Source of the DNA: Phytohabitans suffuscus
Lineage (GTDB): Bacteria; Actinomycetota; Actinomycetes; Mycobacteriales; Micromonosporaceae
DNA: 64,000 bases
Assembly: GCF_011764565.1 (NCBI RefSeq)
Contig: NZ_AP022871.1
Coordinates: 6,076,320 to 6,140,319, forward strand
Direction of reading: 5' to 3'
Both the position numbers and the translations under genes were made by a program. Of this stretch, positions 1 through 9,270 are shown piece after piece. The notes beneath the pieces were generated by a model that was not told the origin of the DNA, did not search any database, and saw only the letters and a list, made by a program, of their open reading frames with translations. How positions within the stretch are numbered: position 1 is the first letter of the stretch; each line of letters begins with the position of its first letter.

Positions 1-130
1 GGGTCCGGTGCGTCCGATCACCCGGAACCGCTCCCTTGGGCCCCCGCGACAGACGGACAAATCGGCAGAAAAGTTGCCATCCACAAAGGTCACAGTGGAT
101 GGATCTCGCACCCTGGCCGGAAGGTGTAGC

Positions 131-466
131 GGCATTCCTGGCTGGGATGCTCGTGTCTGTCCATATCGGTCGGCGAGCGGTGCGCGACTCCAGATCTTGA
201 CGACTTAGGGTCGAATAGAGTCTTCTTCTTGGTTCTTGGCAGTCTTGCGTCAAGTCGCCGGTTTGGGGGACCGCGAAGCCTGCCTGCGCCGCCCGAGTTG
301 GGGCTTCTGCGAGTTGGCGTGTCACTCGATGGGGGTATTGCGGGCGAGCGCCCGCCAACCAAGAAGAAGGCTCAATACGAACCCATACTCGTCAAGATCT
401 CAAGCCAGGAGCCGACGGGTTGGGCGGTTTCTGCTGGTTTGTCAGCTTGTCGCGGGTCCGGGGGTT
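131..466. repeat. Dispersed repeat, copy A, interrupted by an insertion
   Basis: Bases 131-217 and 374-466 together match 55167-55347 closely over about 180 bp. Both copies contain the inverted pair AGATCTTGACGA and TCGTCAAGATCT, so the intact element can fold as a hairpin. Copy A is split by a 156-bp insertion between the arms. No protein frame is shared, so this looks like a non-coding dispersed element. Confidence 0.75.
218..373. mobile_element. MITE-like element, 156 bp, with inverted repeats and AATA target duplication
   Basis: The element starts GAGTCTTCTTCTTGGTT and ends with the reverse complement of GAGCCTTCTTCTTGGTT, giving 17-bp terminal inverted repeats with one mismatch. It is flanked by AATA at 214-217 and 374-377. 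The uninterrupted homologue near 55250 has one AATA, so this is an insertion with a 4-bp target duplication. It encodes no transposase and has an internal palindrome near 340-356. It would have to be moved in trans by an unidentified transposase; the family is unknown. Confidence 0.75.
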
Positions 467-604
467 CGGTGCGGGGGTTGCTGTAGGTAGAGAGCGGCCG
501 GTCACTGTGGACAGACCCGCACCCCGGGCCCCGGAAGCGACGTTGCACGCGGCGCTTTCTGTCGTTTTGTTCACCCTGCCCTGGGGCTGGGGACTGGTTC
601 CGGC

Positions 605-668
605 GGATCGTGGTATGAAACTGCCCCCATAGGAACAGCCCCTCTGGGGCAGTTTCATACCACGATCC
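605..668. repeat. Type I long hairpin repeat, copy 1
   Basis: A perfect 23-bp inverted repeat begins GGATCGTGGTATGAAACTGC; its arms at 605-627 and 646-668 are separated by 18 bp. Related 48-bp hairpins lie at 11818-11865 and 55405-55452. It could fold in DNA or RNA. There is no U tract to mark it as an ordinary terminator. Confidence 0.8.
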
Positions 669-872
669 GCGATCGTGCGCCGTGCGGGCGAGGGGTAGGG
701 TCGCGTCGCTGCCGAATTCGCTCGGTTTGTTCTCGCTGTCAGGGGTGTCCGGGCGCCGCGCCAGGGTGACAAATGCCTGGTAGGTGACCTGGGCCCGGGA
801 CGACTGGTCGTGTTGAAGAGTGCTAAACGGGTGATTTCGGCGGCGACGCTTGCGCCTGTCACCGGTGGCGCG

Positions 873-934
873 GCCGCGGAGGGTGAGGCCGCGGGAGCAA
901 CGGTCTGGACCACGACGGGCGTCGCGGTAGCTCG
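873..934 (+). repeat. REP-1 repeat
   Basis: This is one copy of a roughly 58-bp intergenic repeat (GAGGCCGCGGGAGCRACGG, a GGTCYGGACC-like core, then GTCGCGGTAGCTC). Other copies are at 19401-19456, 42261-42319 (opposite strand) and 55034-55092, with partial copies near 11594 and 14098. The arms GCGACG and CGTCGC around the core can pair in most copies. Confidence 0.7.
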
Positions 935-956
935 CAGCTCTTTGGGGCTGGATCCT

Positions 957-1044
<88 letters not shown>

Positions 1045-1078
1045 GGAGGCCGGGCCGCCGCTCCCGGTCTGACCCGGA

Positions 1079-2541
1079 CTAGCGCTGGGGGAGGGTGGGG
1101 TCGCGCCAGGGGCCGGTGGGCAGGGGCGGGGCGCCTCCGGACTCGTCGACGGTGCAGAGTGGGAGGCGTTCGCCCAGGTAGCGCAGGGCCAGCGAGCCTA
1201 GGATGGCGGCGGTCAGCGACCCGGCGAGTACGCCGATCTTGGCTTCGTCGCGGAGGATCTCGTCTTCGAACGCCAGGTCGGCGATGAACAGCGAGATCGT
1301 GAAGCCGATGCCGGCCAGCATCCCGCCGCCGATCAGGTGGCCGTACCGGACGCGACCGGGCAGGTCGCCGAGGCGGGTGCGGAGGGCGATGGCGCTGCCC
1401 ACGCCGACGCCGACCGTCTTGCCGGCCACGAGCGCCACGATGATGCCGATGGTGAGCGGTGAGGTGAACGCGCGGCCGAGCGTCTCCATGTCGAGCCGCA
1501 CACCCGCGTTGGCCAGGCCGAAGATCGGCACCACGATGAAGGCGCTGACCGGGTGCAGGGCGTCCTGGAGGCGGTCGTTGGCCGGTACGGTGGCGCGGGT
1601 GGCCAGCACCGCGAGCCGGGCGCGGGCGGCGTCGGCGCGCTCGATGACGGCGCGGCCGTAGAAGCGCAGGCGTTCGCTCTGGGCCGGCTCGACCGGGGTG
1701 GCGGGCACGAGCAGGCCGACCAGCACGCCGGCGAGGGTGGGGTGCACGCCCGAGGCGTACACGGCGCACCAGAGGCCGATGCCGGCCACGACGTAGAGCC
1801 GCAGCTGCCAGACGCCCACCCAGCGGAGCATGACCAGCACGATCACGAAGAGCGCGGCCAGGCCGAGCGCGCCCAGCGAGACGCCCTCCGAGTAGAAGAT
1901 CGCCATGATCGCGATCGCCCCGATGTCGTCGGCGATCGCGAGCGTGAGCAGGAAGAGGCGAAGCTGGTCCGGGCAGCGCGGGCCGAAGAGGGCCAGGATG
2001 CCGACCACGAACGCGGTGTCCGTGGAGACCGGGATGCCCCAGCCGTGCGCCGCCGGGCCGGACGGGTTGAACGCGAGGAAGATGAGCGCCGGCAGCGCGA
2101 GGCCGCCGATCGCGCCGAGCACGGGCACGAACACCGCGCGCGGGTTGCGCAGCTCGCCGACCGCGACCTCGCGGCTGATTTCCAGGCCGACCGCGAGGAA
2201 GAAGAGCGACATCGCGGCGTCGTTGACCCAGTGGCGCAGGTCCAGGGCGAGCGCGGCGTCGCCGACCCGGATCGACACCTCGGTGTGCCAGAACGACTCG
2301 TAGCTGTCGCCGGGCATGTTGGCCCAGATCAGGGCGGCCACCGCCGCGGCGAGCAGCAGCATCGCGCCGCCCGCCTCGGTCGCGAGGAAGCGTTGCAGCG
2401 GCTGGGAGACATGCGGGACCGGGATGCTGACCCGCGGCCGCGGACCAGGGCGCGGTGGCAGCGACGCGGTGGTCAGCGCAGTGGCCCGTCGCCGGGGCGG
2501 CCACCCTGCCGGATGTCGTCGCGCGAGTCGTCCTGCGTCAT
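1079..2541 (-). CDS. nhaA: Na+/H+ antiporter NhaA (frameshifted near the N-terminus)
   Basis: NhaA exchanges cytoplasmic Na+ for external protons across the membrane. About twelve hydrophobic segments and family motifs are visible: FFLAVGLEISRE, GIPVSTDTAFVVG, the paired aspartates of LAIADDIGAI that bind the ion, and the C-terminal GFTISLFI. The long frame opens at GTG 2548. A better start is ATG 2541, seven bases after a TAGGCT -10 box, which enters the NhaA frame if one base is missing from the GGGG run at 2494-2497. That gives about 487 residues. The gene is monocistronic and divergent from the exporter at 2661. Family assignment is secure; the start is inferred. Confidence 0.93.
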
Positions 2542-2548
2542 GGTCCAC

Positions 2549-2554
2549 AGCCTA
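2549..2554 (-). promoter_or_regulatory. Leaderless -10 box of nhaA
   Basis: On the minus strand TAGGCT lies seven bases before ATG 2541. This is the spacing expected when transcription starts at the A of the start codon. No Shine-Dalgarno sequence is seen. Inferred from sequence only. Confidence 0.5.
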
Positions 2555-2660
2555 GCCATGCTCGCGCCGGGGTGACGGGTGTGACGTGGCGCACCTCCCG
2601 GGCGAGCGGGAATGCCTCCTCGTTGATGCCGTTGGTGGCTGTGTGCTCAACGGTGAACTG

Positions 2661-3884
2661 ATGGGCCGCCGGGACCGGCTGCGGCTGGTGCTCGTGCTCG
2701 GCTCGCTGATCGCGATCGGCCCCCTGACCATCGACATGTACCTCCCGGCCCTGCCCGCCATCACCGCCGGCCTCGAGACGACCGACACCGCCGTGCAGCT
2801 CACGCTCACCGGCACGCTGATCGGTCTGGCGCTCGGCCAGCTCCTGATCGGGCCGCTCTCCGACGCGTACGGTCGGCGCGCCCCACTCCTGGCCGGCCTC
2901 GCGCTGCACGTCGTCGCCTCGGTGCTGTGCGTCGTCGCGCCCAACGTCGGGGTCCTCGGCACGCTGCGGGTGCTCCAGGGCATCGGCATCGCGGCCTCCT
3001 CGGTGGTGACGCTCGCCGTCGTGCGTGACCTCTTCACCGGCAGGGCGTTCGCCAGCCTCTTCTCGCAGCTGATGCTGGTGATGGGCGTGGCGCCGATCCT
3101 CGCGCCCACGCTCGGCGGCGCGCTGCTGGGCTGGACCGACTGGCGGGGCGTCTTCGTGGCGCTGGCCGTCTTCGGCGTGCTGCTGCTCGGCGTGGCCGCG
3201 CTGCGGATGGAGGAGACGCTCCCGGCGGCGCGGCGCCGGCCGGCCGGTCTGCGGGCCACGCTGCGCGGCTACGGCCAACTCGCCAGGGACCGCACGTTCG
3301 TCGGCCTCGTCTTCGTGGCCGGGCTGAGCATGGCGGCCCTCTTCGGGTACGTGGCCGGCTCCTCGTTCGTGCTCCAGGACGAGTTCGGGCTGAGCGAGCA
3401 GGAGTTCGCGATCGTGTTCGGCGCCGGCGCGATCGGCCTGATCGGGGCCAGCCAGATCAACGTGCGGCTGCTGCGCCGGTACTCCCCGCAGCGGATCCTC
3501 GTCGCGGCCCTGACCATCGGCAGCGCGGGCGGCGCGGTGCTGCTCACGTTCGCCGCCACCGGCTTCGGCGGGCTCACCACGCTGCTCGCGTCGCTCTGGC
3601 TCGTGCTGACCGCCGCCGGCCTCGCCCTGCCCAACGCGCCCGCGCTGGCGATGAGCCGGCACGGCGAGGCGGCGGGTACGGCGGCCGCGCTGCTCGGCGC
3701 GGTCCAGTTCGGGGTCGGCGCGGTGGCCGCCCCGACGGTCGGGCTGCTCGGCAACGGCCGGGTCGCGATGGCCGTGGTGATGCTCGCCGGCCTCACCGGC
3801 GCCACGGCCGTGCTGCTCACGGTGGTCCGGCCGGCCCGGCTGGAGGCGGCCGACCCGGCGGCGGTGCCGGTGGCTGTCCATTGA
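2661..3884 (+). CDS. Bcr/CflA-family multidrug efflux MFS transporter
   Basis: This is a 407-residue major facilitator of the DHA1 drug:proton antiporter group. About twelve membrane segments are visible. The start has IAIGPLTIDMYLPALPAI, typical of Bcr/CflA proteins. The loop 2-3 motif GPLSDAYGRR and the motif-C-like stretch APILAPTLGGALLG are also present. The frame opens at 2586, but the first 25 residues are not transporter-like, so ATG 2661 (MGRRDRLRL) is preferred. It is divergent from nhaA and monocistronic. The substrate cannot be read from the sequence. Confidence 0.9.
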   Translation: MGRRDRLRLVLVLGSLIAIGPLTIDMYLPALPAITAGLETTDTAVQLTLTGTLIGLALGQLLIGPLSDAYGRRAPLLAGLALHVVASVLCVVAPNVGVLGTLRVLQGIGIAASSVVTLAVVRDLFTGRAFASLFSQLMLVMGVAPILAPTLGGALLGWTDWRGVFVALAVFGVLLLGVAALRMEETLPAARRRPAGLRATLRGYGQLARDRTFVGLVFVAGLSMAALFGYVAGSSFVLQDEFGLSEQEFAIVFGAGAIGLIGASQINVRLLRRYSPQRILVAALTIGSAGGAVLLTFAATGFGGLTTLLASLWLVLTAAGLALPNAPALAMSRHGEAAGTAAALLGAVQFGVGAVAAPTVGLLGNGRVAMAVVMLAGLTGATAVLLTVVRPARLEAADPAAVPVAVH

Positions 3885-3922
3885 TTGATTAGCCGGCGCT
3901 CCGGCCGGGTAGGGTGCGGCCC

Positions 3923-4771
3923 ATGGGGGGTCCACGATGGCAGGTCGGTGACGGGCCGGCGAGAGCGTACGAGCGGTACCTGGTGCCCGCGTTCTTCACC
4001 GGGTGCGCTGAGCAGTTGCTGGAGCTGGCCGAGGTCAAGCCGGGCGGGCGGGTGCTCGACGTGGCCACCGGCACCGGGATCGTCGCCCGGCTGGCCGCCG
4101 CCCGGGTCGGCGCGGAGGGCAAGGTCACCGGCACCGACGTCGACGAGGGCATGCTCGCCGCCGCGTCCGCCGCCGGGCCGGTCGAGGTCGAGTGGCGGCA
4201 GGCCGACATCGCCTCGCTCCCGTTCCCGGACGGCAGCTTCGACCTCGTCACGTGCCAGCAGGGGCTGCAGTTCGTGACCGACCGCACCGCCGCGCTGGAC
4301 GAGATGCGGCGGGTGCTCGCGCCCGAGGGCCGGGTGGCGATCGCGGTCTGGCGGGGCATCGAGCTCAACCCGGCGTTCGTCGCGGTGGTGGACGTGCTCG
4401 ACCGGTACGTCGGCACGGCCGCCGGCATGGTCCTGCGCGAGCCGTTCGCCGGCCCGGACCGCGCCGACCTGCACCGGCTGCTCACGGCGGCGGGTTTCCG
4501 GTCGGTACGGGTGCGGATCGGCATCGTCGACGTGCGCTTTCCGTCGGCGCGCGAGTTCCTGCGCCGCGAGGTGGTGAGCACGACGCTGGCCGGGCCGGTG
4601 AGCGGGCTCGACGAGGCCCGGCACCAGGAGATGACGGCGGAGCTGGAGCGCACGCTCGCGCCGTACACCGACGACGACGGCATCGCCTTCCCGTTTCAGA
4701 CCTGGCTGGCCGTCGCCGCCCGCGGCTACGATCCCGACGAGGCAGACCTCGGCGCGGTGGGAAAGGGCTGA
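3923..4771 (+). CDS. Class I SAM-dependent methyltransferase
   Basis: This 282-residue soluble protein has a Rossmann-type methyltransferase domain in its first two thirds. It shows motif I VLDVATGTGIVARLA, an acidic residue at the end of strand 2 (TGTDVDEGM), and the UbiE-like segments ADIASLPFPDGSFDLVTCQQ and LAPEGRVAIAVW. The acceptor substrate is unknown. ATG 3923 lies seven bases after a TAGGGT -10 box (3910-3915), suggesting a leaderless transcript. The alternative GTG at 3914 overlaps that box. The gene stands alone. Confidence 0.85.
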   Translation: MGGPRWQVGDGPARAYERYLVPAFFTGCAEQLLELAEVKPGGRVLDVATGTGIVARLAAARVGAEGKVTGTDVDEGMLAAASAAGPVEVEWRQADIASLPFPDGSFDLVTCQQGLQFVTDRTAALDEMRRVLAPEGRVAIAVWRGIELNPAFVAVVDVLDRYVGTAAGMVLREPFAGPDRADLHRLLTAAGFRSVRVRIGIVDVRFPSAREFLRREVVSTTLAGPVSGLDEARHQEMTAELERTLAPYTDDDGIAFPFQTWLAVAARGYDPDEADLGAVGKG

Positions 4772-4804
4772 ACCGCCCACTGTGGACCTTCGCGCGATCG
4801 TCCC

Positions 4805-4853
4805 GTCCATTTTTCGATCGGTCCATTTGAAACTTTGATTCGTCCATTTGAAA
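4805..4853. promoter_or_regulatory. Three GTCCATTT direct repeats upstream of the GGDEF-EAL gene
   Basis: GTCCATTT occurs at 4805, 4821 and 4842; the last two extend to GTCCATTTGAAA. Spacings are 16 and 21 bp. The block is locally A/T-rich and lies about 130 bp before the GGDEF-EAL start, so it is a candidate operator. No regulator is identified. Confidence 0.4.
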
Positions 4854-4979
4854 GTGGACATGCCGCTGTAACGCCAAACGGCGACACTGGATTAGGCCCC
4901 TGTTACCGGTGGGTTTGGGTGCTGTTCGCAAAGCGGCTGTGGAGTTCGTGCCAAACGGTTTGTCGCCCGGGAGGACGGC

Positions 4980-6755
4980 ATGGGGCAGGTGGCTGCCATC
5001 GACCCGCTCGCGCCGGCGGCGCCCGCCGTGGTGGGCGAGCTGGCCGGTCCGCTGCCCGTCGTCTCGCCGCTGATCAGCTGCGCCGACCTCGACCAGCTCT
5101 TCCGCCTGCGCCCCGACCTGTCCTCGGTGGCGGTGCAGGAGGCGGGCGGCCGGGTGGGGCTGGTGATGCGCGACCCGTTCACCCACCTGATGTCCGGGCC
5201 GTACGGCTACGGGCGCGCCCTCTGGGAGAAGCTGCCGGTCGCCGCCGCCACCGACTGGGACCCGCTGCTGCTGGCCGCCGGCATGAGCGTGTCGCACGCG
5301 TGTGCGGGGCTGCGCCGCCGGGCCCGCAGCGCGCGCTACCACGACGCCCTGGTCCGCATGCCCGACGGCACCCTGGGCCGGGTGTCGGCGGCGCGGCTCT
5401 TCGACGCGCTCGCCCAGATCATGGCCGAGCAGGCGGTCCGCGACACGCTGACCGGCGTGGCCAACCGGGCGCACTTCCTCGACCAGCTCGGCCGGGCCTG
5501 CGCCGACGGCAGCGGGCAGGCGGTGCTCGTGGCATACGTCGACCTCGACAAGATGAAGCAGGTCAACGACGCGCTCGGCCACGACGCCGGCGACCGCCTG
5601 CTCCGCTCGGCCGCCCGCCGCCTCGCGGTGGCCGCCGGCGCGGCCAGCGTGGTGGCCCGGCTGGGCGGTGACGAGTTCGCCGTGCTGATCCGGCTCCCAC
5701 CGGCCGCGCGCTCGGTCGACATGGCGCTCTCCGTGGGCGAGACCCTGCGGGCCGCGCTGGCCGAGCCCGACCCCCGGCTGCCCCCGGAGGCGCACAGCCG
5801 GGCCAGCGTCGGCGTCGCGATCGGCGGCGAGCACCCGGACGCGCACGCCGTCCTGACCGAGGCCGACATGGCCATGTACCGGGCGAAACAGGCCGGCGGC
5901 GACACCGTGCGCGTGGTGGTCGAGGTGGAGGGCCTGCTGCGGGCCCGCCATCCCGCCGCGGGCCGCGGGCTGGCCCGCGCCATCGAGAAGCTCGAGCTGC
6001 GCCTGCACTACCAGCCCATCATCCGGGTACGCGACCGCGCGATCGACGGCGTCGAGGCGCTGGTCCGCTGGCAGCACCCGGAGCAGGGCCGGCTCTCGCC
6101 GGAGCAGTTCCTGCCCGACGTGGCCCGCGCCGGCCTGCTGCCCGACCTCGACCGCTGGGTGCTGGAGGCCGCCTGCGCCGACTTCGGGGGCTGGAGCGCA
6201 GAGCTGGGCGACCGCGCGCCGCGCCACCTCAACGTCAACATCTCCGCCGAGACGCTGCTGGCCGACGGCCTCGAGGCGATGGTCATGGAGGCGCTGCACA
6301 ACGCCGGCCTCGCCCCCGACCGCCTGCGCCTGGAGCTGCCCGAGTCGGCCGAGCTGTCGGTGCTGACCGGCGCGGTGCCGCAGCTCGCCGCCGTGCGCGG
6401 CCAGGGTGTCGCCATCATGCTCGACGACATGGGCGCCGGCCTGTCGACGCTGCGGCACCTGTCCGTGCTCCCGGTGACCGGCATCAAGATCGACCAGCTC
6501 TTCGTGAGCGGCATGCTCGACAACCGCAACGACCACGCTGTCGTGCGCCTGCTCTCCGACCTCGGCCACAACCTGGGACTGACCGTGACCGCCGAGGGCG
6601 TCGAGACCGCCGAGCACCTCGCCGAGCTGCGCCGCCTGGGCGTCCCGCACGCCCAGGGCTACTACACCGGCCGCCCCCAGCCCCCGGACCGCCTGCTGGA
6701 CACCCTGCAGGCGATGCTGCCCGAGCCCGCCCCGTGGCTGGCCGCCACGGGCTGA
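4980..6755 (+). CDS. GGDEF-EAL cyclic-di-GMP signalling protein
   Basis: This is a 591-residue protein with no clear membrane segment. The N-terminal 130 residues resemble the CBS/sensor-like region of cytoplasmic GGDEF-EAL proteins. The GGDEF domain has an intact RLGGDEFAVL motif near residue 227. The EAL domain has EALVRW near 357, DDMGAGLSTL in place of the usual DDFGTGYSSL, and GIKIDQLFV. Both catalytic signatures look intact, so the protein could make c-di-GMP, degrade it, or do both; which activity dominates is not visible. ATG 4980 follows a GGGAGG ribosome site. It is a single gene, possibly controlled by the repeats at 4805-4853. Confidence 0.92.
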   Translation: MGQVAAIDPLAPAAPAVVGELAGPLPVVSPLISCADLDQLFRLRPDLSSVAVQEAGGRVGLVMRDPFTHLMSGPYGYGRALWEKLPVAAATDWDPLLLAAGMSVSHACAGLRRRARSARYHDALVRMPDGTLGRVSAARLFDALAQIMAEQAVRDTLTGVANRAHFLDQLGRACADGSGQAVLVAYVDLDKMKQVNDALGHDAGDRLLRSAARRLAVAAGAASVVARLGGDEFAVLIRLPPAARSVDMALSVGETLRAALAEPDPRLPPEAHSRASVGVAIGGEHPDAHAVLTEADMAMYRAKQAGGDTVRVVVEVEGLLRARHPAAGRGLARAIEKLELRLHYQPIIRVRDRAIDGVEALVRWQHPEQGRLSPEQFLPDVARAGLLPDLDRWVLEAACADFGGWSAELGDRAPRHLNVNISAETLLADGLEAMVMEALHNAGLAPDRLRLELPESAELSVLTGAVPQLAAVRGQGVAIMLDDMGAGLSTLRHLSVLPVTGIKIDQLFVSGMLDNRNDHAVVRLLSDLGHNLGLTVTAEGVETAEHLAELRRLGVPHAQGYYTGRPQPPDRLLDTLQAMLPEPAPWLAATG

Positions 6756-6809
6756 CCCGGGCTGACCCCTCAGGTCGGCCCCCGGGCCGGGCCTTTCCCG
6801 GAGCTGGAG

Positions 6810-7325
6810 TCAGCAGCTGCGGTATACGTAGTCGGCCATGTCGCGGTACGGCGCGACGTCCGGGATCGTGCGGCGGGAGGTGCTCGCCGTGAAGAGGGCG
6901 GTGTCGGTGGCGCCGGTCTCGTTGATGAACGTGACCGAGCCGGTCGACATCCGGTAATGCACCGAGGCGGTGCGGTTGCGCCAGCCCCAGGTGCCGAGGT
7001 CCTGCGCGCCGCAGTCGCTGAGCTTGCCGCGCGGGTACGTGTAGTTGGTGCCGTCGTAGAAGCAGAACCAGTTGGCGGGGCAGTCGGGCGAGGCGGCGGC
7101 GAGGTCGGTGCGTACGACGGTGACGACGAACCTTCCCCCGCTGTACGAGACGTCGGCCGGACCGGTCTGGGTGCCGCCGGGATGGGCCTTCATGTAGGCG
7201 TCGACCCTGTCCTGGACGGTGGCCGCGCGGGCGGGCGCGGCGGTGGCGCCGAGTGCCACGAGGGTGGTGGCGGCGGTCAGCAGGACCGCTACTGGACGTG
7301 CTCGTGCAAGTGCAAAGAGCAACAT
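6810..7325 (-). CDS. Secreted peptidase-inhibitor I36-like protein
   Basis: The product is a 171-residue exported protein. A signal peptide (hydrophobic stretch VAVLLTAATTLVALGATAAP, AxA-type cleavage near residue 37) precedes the mature domain. That domain has the cysteine-rich CPANWFCFYDGTNYTYPRG and LGTWGWRNRTASVHY pattern of actinobacterial I36/beta-gamma-crystallin-like inhibitors. The frame extends upstream to 7466, but ATG 7325 sits directly before the signal peptide. Family members related to the Streptomyces inhibitor SMPI block metalloproteases; activity here is inferred. The gene is divergent from the sigma factor. Confidence 0.8.
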   Translation of the reverse strand: MLLFALARARPVAVLLTAATTLVALGATAAPARAATVQDRVDAYMKAHPGGTQTGPADVSYSGGRFVVTVVRTDLAAASPDCPANWFCFYDGTNYTYPRGKLSDCGAQDLGTWGWRNRTASVHYRMSTGSVTFINETGATDTALFTASTSRRTIPDVAPYRDMADYVYRSC

Positions 7326-7516
7326 GTAGCTCACGGTAAGGGCGCGATTACCGTCAATGCCAGCTGTTGTCGCCAAATGGGCAAAGACCCGGCCGTTCCG
7401 GGTCAGCCGGGTTGAGGAATTTGCGGAATGGTGGGTCACAGCTCGCCCCCTGGCGACATTTACCAATCGAGTCGGCAGCGGGGGCTTTTGAAAGGCTGTC
7501 CATCAAGGAGTCCACA

Positions 7517-8100
7517 GTGGGCACCGAGGCGGTGCGGGACGAAGCATGGCACGACGACCTATACCGGCGTTATCGGCAGCGCGTGATGGCGGTGGCGGCG
7601 TCGTTGTTGGGATATCAGTACCGAAACGACGCGGAGGAGATCGCGCAGGAGACGTTCACGACGGCGTGGGAAAAGCGGCAGAGCCTGGGCGACGACCCGT
7701 GGCCCTGGCTGTACGTGACCACGCGAAACCACGTCAACAACCGGCAGCGGCTGCACCTGCGGCTGCTGCGCGTGCTGGCCCGGCTGGGGAGCCCGGGCCG
7801 CCACACGACGGTGGTCTGCGCGACTGGGAGCTGCGGTACGACTTCGGGCCGGCCTGGCGGGCGATCAGCGTCGAAGACCGCGAGCTGCTGCAGCAGCGCT
7901 ATCTGCACGAGATGAGCGACGAGCAGATCGCGGCCGTGCTCGGCATCCTGCCGGCGGCGGCCCGCAAGCGGGTGCAGCGGGCCCGTAACCGCCTGCGCAA
8001 GGTCATCGAGGAAATGGACAGCGAGCTGCCCACGGGCGGAGCCGTACCGGTGGGAGGGGTCGGGTCACTGGCGCACGCGGGCACCCGGAAGGGGAAGTGA
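7517..8100 (+). CDS. ECF-type RNA polymerase sigma factor (frameshifted)
   Basis: Region 2 (YRRYRQRVMAVAASLLGYQY, then DAEEIAQETFTTAWEK) and region 4 (DRELLQQRYL, MSDEQIAAVLGI, RVQRARNRLRK) of a sigma-70 family factor lie in two frames. They join if one G is restored to the GGGG run at 7786-7789, giving 194 residues. GTG 7517 follows an AAGGAG ribosome site. The stop overlaps the ATG of the next gene (TGATG), so the two are co-translated. In this group the downstream membrane protein usually acts with the sigma factor. The frameshift fits the sequencing-error pattern of the window. Confidence 0.88.
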
Positions 8101-9178
8101 TGGGACACATCGAGGAGGAGCGCGTCGACGAGGTGGTGCGCCGGATCGTGCTGGCCACCAACCCCGTCCGTGACCTTCCGGTGCCGCCGCCCCGGGCGAC
8201 CTCCGCCGAGCTGCGCGCTCGGGCCGAGGCGCGGCACGCCGGCCGCCCGGCCAGCCGGATGCGCCTCCTGGCCGCCCGGTCCCGCGTGTGGGCGCTGCCC
8301 GCCGCGGTCGGCACCACGGTCGCGGCGGTCGCCGTGTTCGGCGCCACGGGCGCGGGCCTGCTGGTCTCCGGCGGGGCCGCCGACGAGACACCGGCCGGGC
8401 GTTCGTCGCCGGCGAGCGCTCCGGCCGATACCCCGGACCCGCTGGTGCTTCAGGCGGCGGGCGACCCGCCGGCGGCGCGTCCCCACCTCGCAGCCCTCGT
8501 CAAGGTGGCGCGGCGCGCGCCCGCGACGAGCCGGGAAGGGGCGTACACGTACGTGCACGTCCAGACGTGGGCGGCCGGGCGGAGCCGGGGGCCCACCCGA
8601 CCTCCCGTGACGAGCGGCTGTGGTGGGCCGCCGACCGGTCCGGCCGGGCGGAGACCACCGCGCTGTCGAAGCCGCCCCCCGTCCCGGTGCGAGCCGCGCC
8701 GGGAGCGTCCGCCGCGGACGCCATCATCACGACCTACGAGCCAGGGAAGGTGCCCGTCGTGGTTGACGCGCCGTCCGCACAGGCCCCACTCCTCGCGTTC
8801 CAGCTCGCCGACCGGCACCCGCTCACCGAGGGGCCGCGCGGGATGCTGCGCGCGGTGGCCGACCTGTACCAGTCCCACCACCTGGACCCGGCACAGCGCG
8901 CCGCCGCCCTCCAGGTGCTCGCCGACACCGACGGCATCGACTACCGGGGCACCGTCGTCGACCGCAGCGGGCGCAGCGGCGTCGCGGTCAGCGTCGACAG
9001 CGACGGCGGAGCCACGCGCGACGTCGCCGTCTTCGACCCGGGCGCCGGGCAGCTGCTCAGCTACGAGCGGGTCGAGCTCGTCGGGGCGGCCACCTCGCCG
9101 TCCCGCTCGCCCGCCCTGGTGGCGTACGTGCTGTACCTCGACTCCGGCCGCACCGAGGCGGCCGGCGCCATCCCCTGA
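8100..9178 (+). CDS. CU044_5270-family membrane protein, sigma factor partner (frameshifted)
   Basis: The protein is about 359 residues once one G is restored in the GGG run at 8577-8579. It has a short cytoplasmic N-terminus, one membrane segment at about residues 62-85, and a large extracytoplasmic domain with TYVHVQTWAAG and SRDERLWWAADRSGR. This layout and the overlap with an ECF sigma gene match the CU044_5270 family common in Micromonosporaceae. It may regulate or be regulated by the sigma factor, but it has no classical zinc anti-sigma motif. Biochemical function is unknown. Confidence 0.75.
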
Positions 9179-9234
9179 CGCGGGTAGTGCCGCCACACCG
9201 GCGGTGCCGCGAGGAATACTGCCCCCGGCATCTA

Positions 9235-9248
9235 GTTCAAAGTTGAAC
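9235..9248. promoter_or_regulatory. Palindromic operator candidate GTTCAA-AG-TTGAAC
   Basis: This perfect 6+2+6 palindrome lies 22 bp before the flavin monooxygenase start. It is the kind of site bound by MarR/TetR-type regulators of oxidoreductase genes. No regulator gene is adjacent, so the binding protein is unknown. Confidence 0.5.
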
Positions 9249-9270
9249 GAAGGCAGGGACTAGAGGCAGG

